Program-made: the position numbers and the translations under genes
Shown here: positions 18,523-20,459 of the stretch, piece by piece
Position numbering within the stretch: the first letter of the stretch is position 1
Layout: each line of letters starts with the position of its first letter
Notes under the pieces: generated by a model
Seen by the model: only the letters and a program-made list of their open reading frames with translations
Told to the model about the DNA's origin: nothing
Databases searched by the model: none
DNA from: Butyriboletus loyo
Taxonomy: Eukaryota; Basidiomycota; Agaricomycetes; Boletales; Boletaceae
Reading direction: 5' to 3'
Assembly (NCBI GenBank): GCA_038093515.1
Contig: JBBPSI010000343.1
Location: 1-20,459 of the forward strand
DNA length: 20,459 nt

Positions 18523-18543
18523 GACCCCCGGGGCCGAGGGGTC
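18523..18543. promoter_or_regulatory. Small hairpin 3' of WD40 gene (unit C)
   Basis: Gacccc and ggggtc pair as in unit B, with inner cgg/ccg-type pairing. It lies about 60 nt beyond the WD40 stop codon. Confidence 0.45.
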
Positions 18544-18603
18544 AGATGGATCGTTCGCTGGTAGTGGTTGCGTCTAATAGGACGTGAGCTGTGGTGACGA
18601 GGC

Positions 18604-20256
18604 CTACATGACCAGGAAGAGGCATACTGGGTCTGTTACCGTTGGATCCGCAACACGCTCTCCGCTGCGAGAGGCATCTTCATTTGGATGTTTAGGAGCA
18701 GTAGTGGCCTTGGCAGGAGGTTTAGGCTGTAGTATCTGATGAGTTCCTGTATACAAATCCAAGAAATAGTAACGAACCTGTCGGTTTCTGGCATATCCTG
18801 TAGTCGTTCGCTAAGATGAAATGTTAGATAGCGCGCGTCTGATTGTCTAGGCAAGGAAGAATACTCACTCGCTTACGTTGACCCGCAGCCATCCACGAAG
18901 GGCCCTCGGTTGTGGTATCTACTCTCGCTGGGGAGTGAGATCGATGAGCGGCGGGTTGGCGTGCCTTTCCGAAACGTCGACCTGGCTTGTGTGAAGTGGC
19001 GTCCTTCTCACTTTTTCGCGGTAGCAGCTTTTTGAATATTGAGCGAATCTGTGACTCGGAACGTGCCTCTGTAGGGGAGTCGAGTGGGGGTAGCTCCCGG
19101 GGATCGGCAGCGTCGGTCGGGGATGGTGGCTGCAGTAACTTCAACACAGAAGCAAGAAACAGAACGAGGTGGCCACCAACCTCTTCAAAGTTGAATTCGG
19201 CCGCTGGCGTGCTCGGTCCGGGGACCTCATGCTATGATATCGTGAGAACTCGCGTCGAACGGGAACAGAACGAGTGGATACCTCGAGATCACTAGTTGAT
19301 GTCTAATATTGTGTGTGATGAGATGGTTTGATAGAATAGCCAAATACTTACATGGAAAGGACCATATGACTCTGGGAGAATATGACCAAGGGCACGCACA
19401 GCGACTTTTCCATCCTGTCGTCCAGTTGCCAGATATGCGTCATCTGGGGAGAGGGTGATCGAGTATATCGTTGTGCTGTCCTCAATGGCAGAGCCAATCT
19501 GGGTCGGGGTTGGCGTGTCCAGGAAGAAGATGGATGAGAATCCATATGCAGCAATGAATTTGCCATTTGCTGCTGGAACGATGGACCAAAAGCTGGTGAC
19601 TCGGCGACCTGGGATCCCGTGGACACAGCGAAAGACTTGATTTTGCGGTCATCAGTTGCCGCAAAAAGTTGCTGGTTGTCACTGGACCATGCAAGTGGAG
19701 TGGCTACATAAATTGAGGTTGTTTTGGTCTCGATTGTGACGAGTTCATCGCCATTGTGACTGTCGAAAATGCGGATCGAGCCTTGACAACAGGAAGTGGC
19801 GATGCGCTCGCCATTTGGGGAGAATTTGATTCCATTGACTTCTTCATCATGTAGGAGTGGGCCGACGAGTCTCTCCCCTGTTGTTATGCTCCAAATGTTC
19901 GCTGTCTTGTCGCCAGCAGTGGCAAACCTCATCGAATCTGGAGAGACATTGACCACATACACATCGTTTCCGCCGTCCACCTGGATGGCCTTTGCATGCA
20001 GCTCTGCATCCCACACACTTGCACCCTCATTGGTCCCGCACACTACCCACTGGTGATCTCTTGACACAGAGATGGCAAACATGTCCATTCCCATTTGGTT
20101 TCCGACCTCTTGATTGTCTTCAAGTCGCCATCGTTGAATGCCATCACTACTCCCACTCAAAAGATGCTTTCCATCAGACTGGAATGCGACTGCCCACACT
20201 AAATCATCGCAACCAGTGTCAAGTACTATTGTTGGGTCTTGCTGCATTGTCAGCAT
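18604..20256 (-). pseudogene. WD40-repeat protein gene, exon 1 frameshifted (unit C)
   Basis: Exons are 20256-19352, 19231-19181, 19129-18869, 18810-18778 and 18726-18604. Exon 1 is 905 nt, not a multiple of three. Compared with A and B, about 13 nt are missing near 19575-19592, in blade 6, so the frame passes from VAESPAF into an unrelated reading (FQQQMANSL). One codon is also gained in blade 5. All other exons are open and in phase: exon 2 HEVPGPSTPAAEFNFEE, exon 3 (87 codons) ending GPSWMAAGQRKR, and exon 5 ending TDPVCLFLVM. Intron 4 (51 nt, GTTCGT to CTACAG) is itself free of stops and a multiple of three, so it could be retained. The first five blades could still be made as a truncated product. 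Confidence 0.8.
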
Positions 20257-20459
20257 TCAACGCTATCACTGTTCGGAGCTGCTACATACCGGTCTTTGTC
20301 GACGACATCCTCACTGATGGTACACTGTCGTGGAGTTCGAAGAGTGGAAGAAAAATGGTTTCGGTTCACTCGTGGGTGCGCAAACCTGCTCCTTAAACAT
20401 GCTTCCTTATTCTCTATATGGGTCACAATTGCCTTGTGTCTTTGGCGCTTATTCTTACT
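20257..20459 (+). pseudogene. 5' flank and beginning of a further plus-strand membrane-gene copy
   Basis: It matches 6918-7121 and 13580-13783 with about two dozen differences. It includes the start of the hydrophobic N-terminal segment, cut by the window end. Two single-base losses and one gain shift the frame relative to A and B. Its continuation would be the fourth unit. Confidence 0.45.

Larger units (their letters stand above)
13784..20459. repeat. Tandem repeat unit C
   Basis: Third direct repeat, 6676 nt. The window ends exactly where the next unit would start, so a fourth copy may follow. Its left portion (13784 to about 14780) is almost identical to the left portion of B. Its right end (WD40 exon 1 and flank) is the most diverged of the three. 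Confidence 0.95.

Noticed and set aside
1..20459. Transposon or virus-like origin of the 6.7-kb unit
   Set aside because: No transposase, integrase, reverse transcriptase or helicase motifs, no terminal repeats and no target-site duplications. Direct tandem order fits segmental duplication better.
1..20459. CRISPR array, rRNA, telomere repeats
   Set aside because: No short regularly spaced repeats, no rRNA-like stretches and no TTAGGG runs. The few microsatellites are only three to four units long.

Overview
The window looks like nuclear DNA of an agaricomycete fungus. The evidence is short GT-AG introns (about 50-120 nt), a seven-blade WD40 gene of a style common in Boletales genomes, and remnants of a fungal seven-transmembrane (7TM) protein. 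Boletales is an inference from family style only; no marker gene is present.

The whole window is three head-to-tail copies of one unit of about 6.7 kb: unit A 1-7121, unit B 7122-13783 and unit C 13784-20459. The first and last bases of the window fall at the same point of the unit, so the array probably continues on one or both sides. Each unit holds, from left to right: (i) the 3' part of a decayed plus-strand membrane-protein gene whose 5' end lies in the preceding unit's right flank; (ii) a further spliced plus-strand segment; (iii) a minus-strand decayed 7TM gene; (iv) a string of short plus-strand exon-like pieces; (v) a variable zone rich in insertions and deletions; (vi) a minus-strand WD40 gene with four or five exons and a Pro/Ser/basic C-terminal tail.

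Only the WD40 gene of unit B (11959-13579, 463 aa) reads through without a break. The unit A copy has a 5-bp duplication in exon 2. The unit C copy has lost about 13 nt in exon 1. The 7TM and plus-strand membrane genes are broken in all units and share lesions, so they were dead before the array was made or were homogenised afterwards. Similarity between units is mosaic. WD40 exons 1-2 and the flank to their right are nearly identical between the A/B and B/C junctions, while exons 3-5 of B resemble C and differ strongly from A. This pattern fits recent gene conversion or unequal crossing-over with one boundary near WD40 intron 2.

I see no transposase, reverse transcriptase, rRNA, tRNA or CRISPR array. 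The value of the window is a birth-and-death tandem array with one surviving WD40 gene, not a recognisable multi-gene operon-like system.
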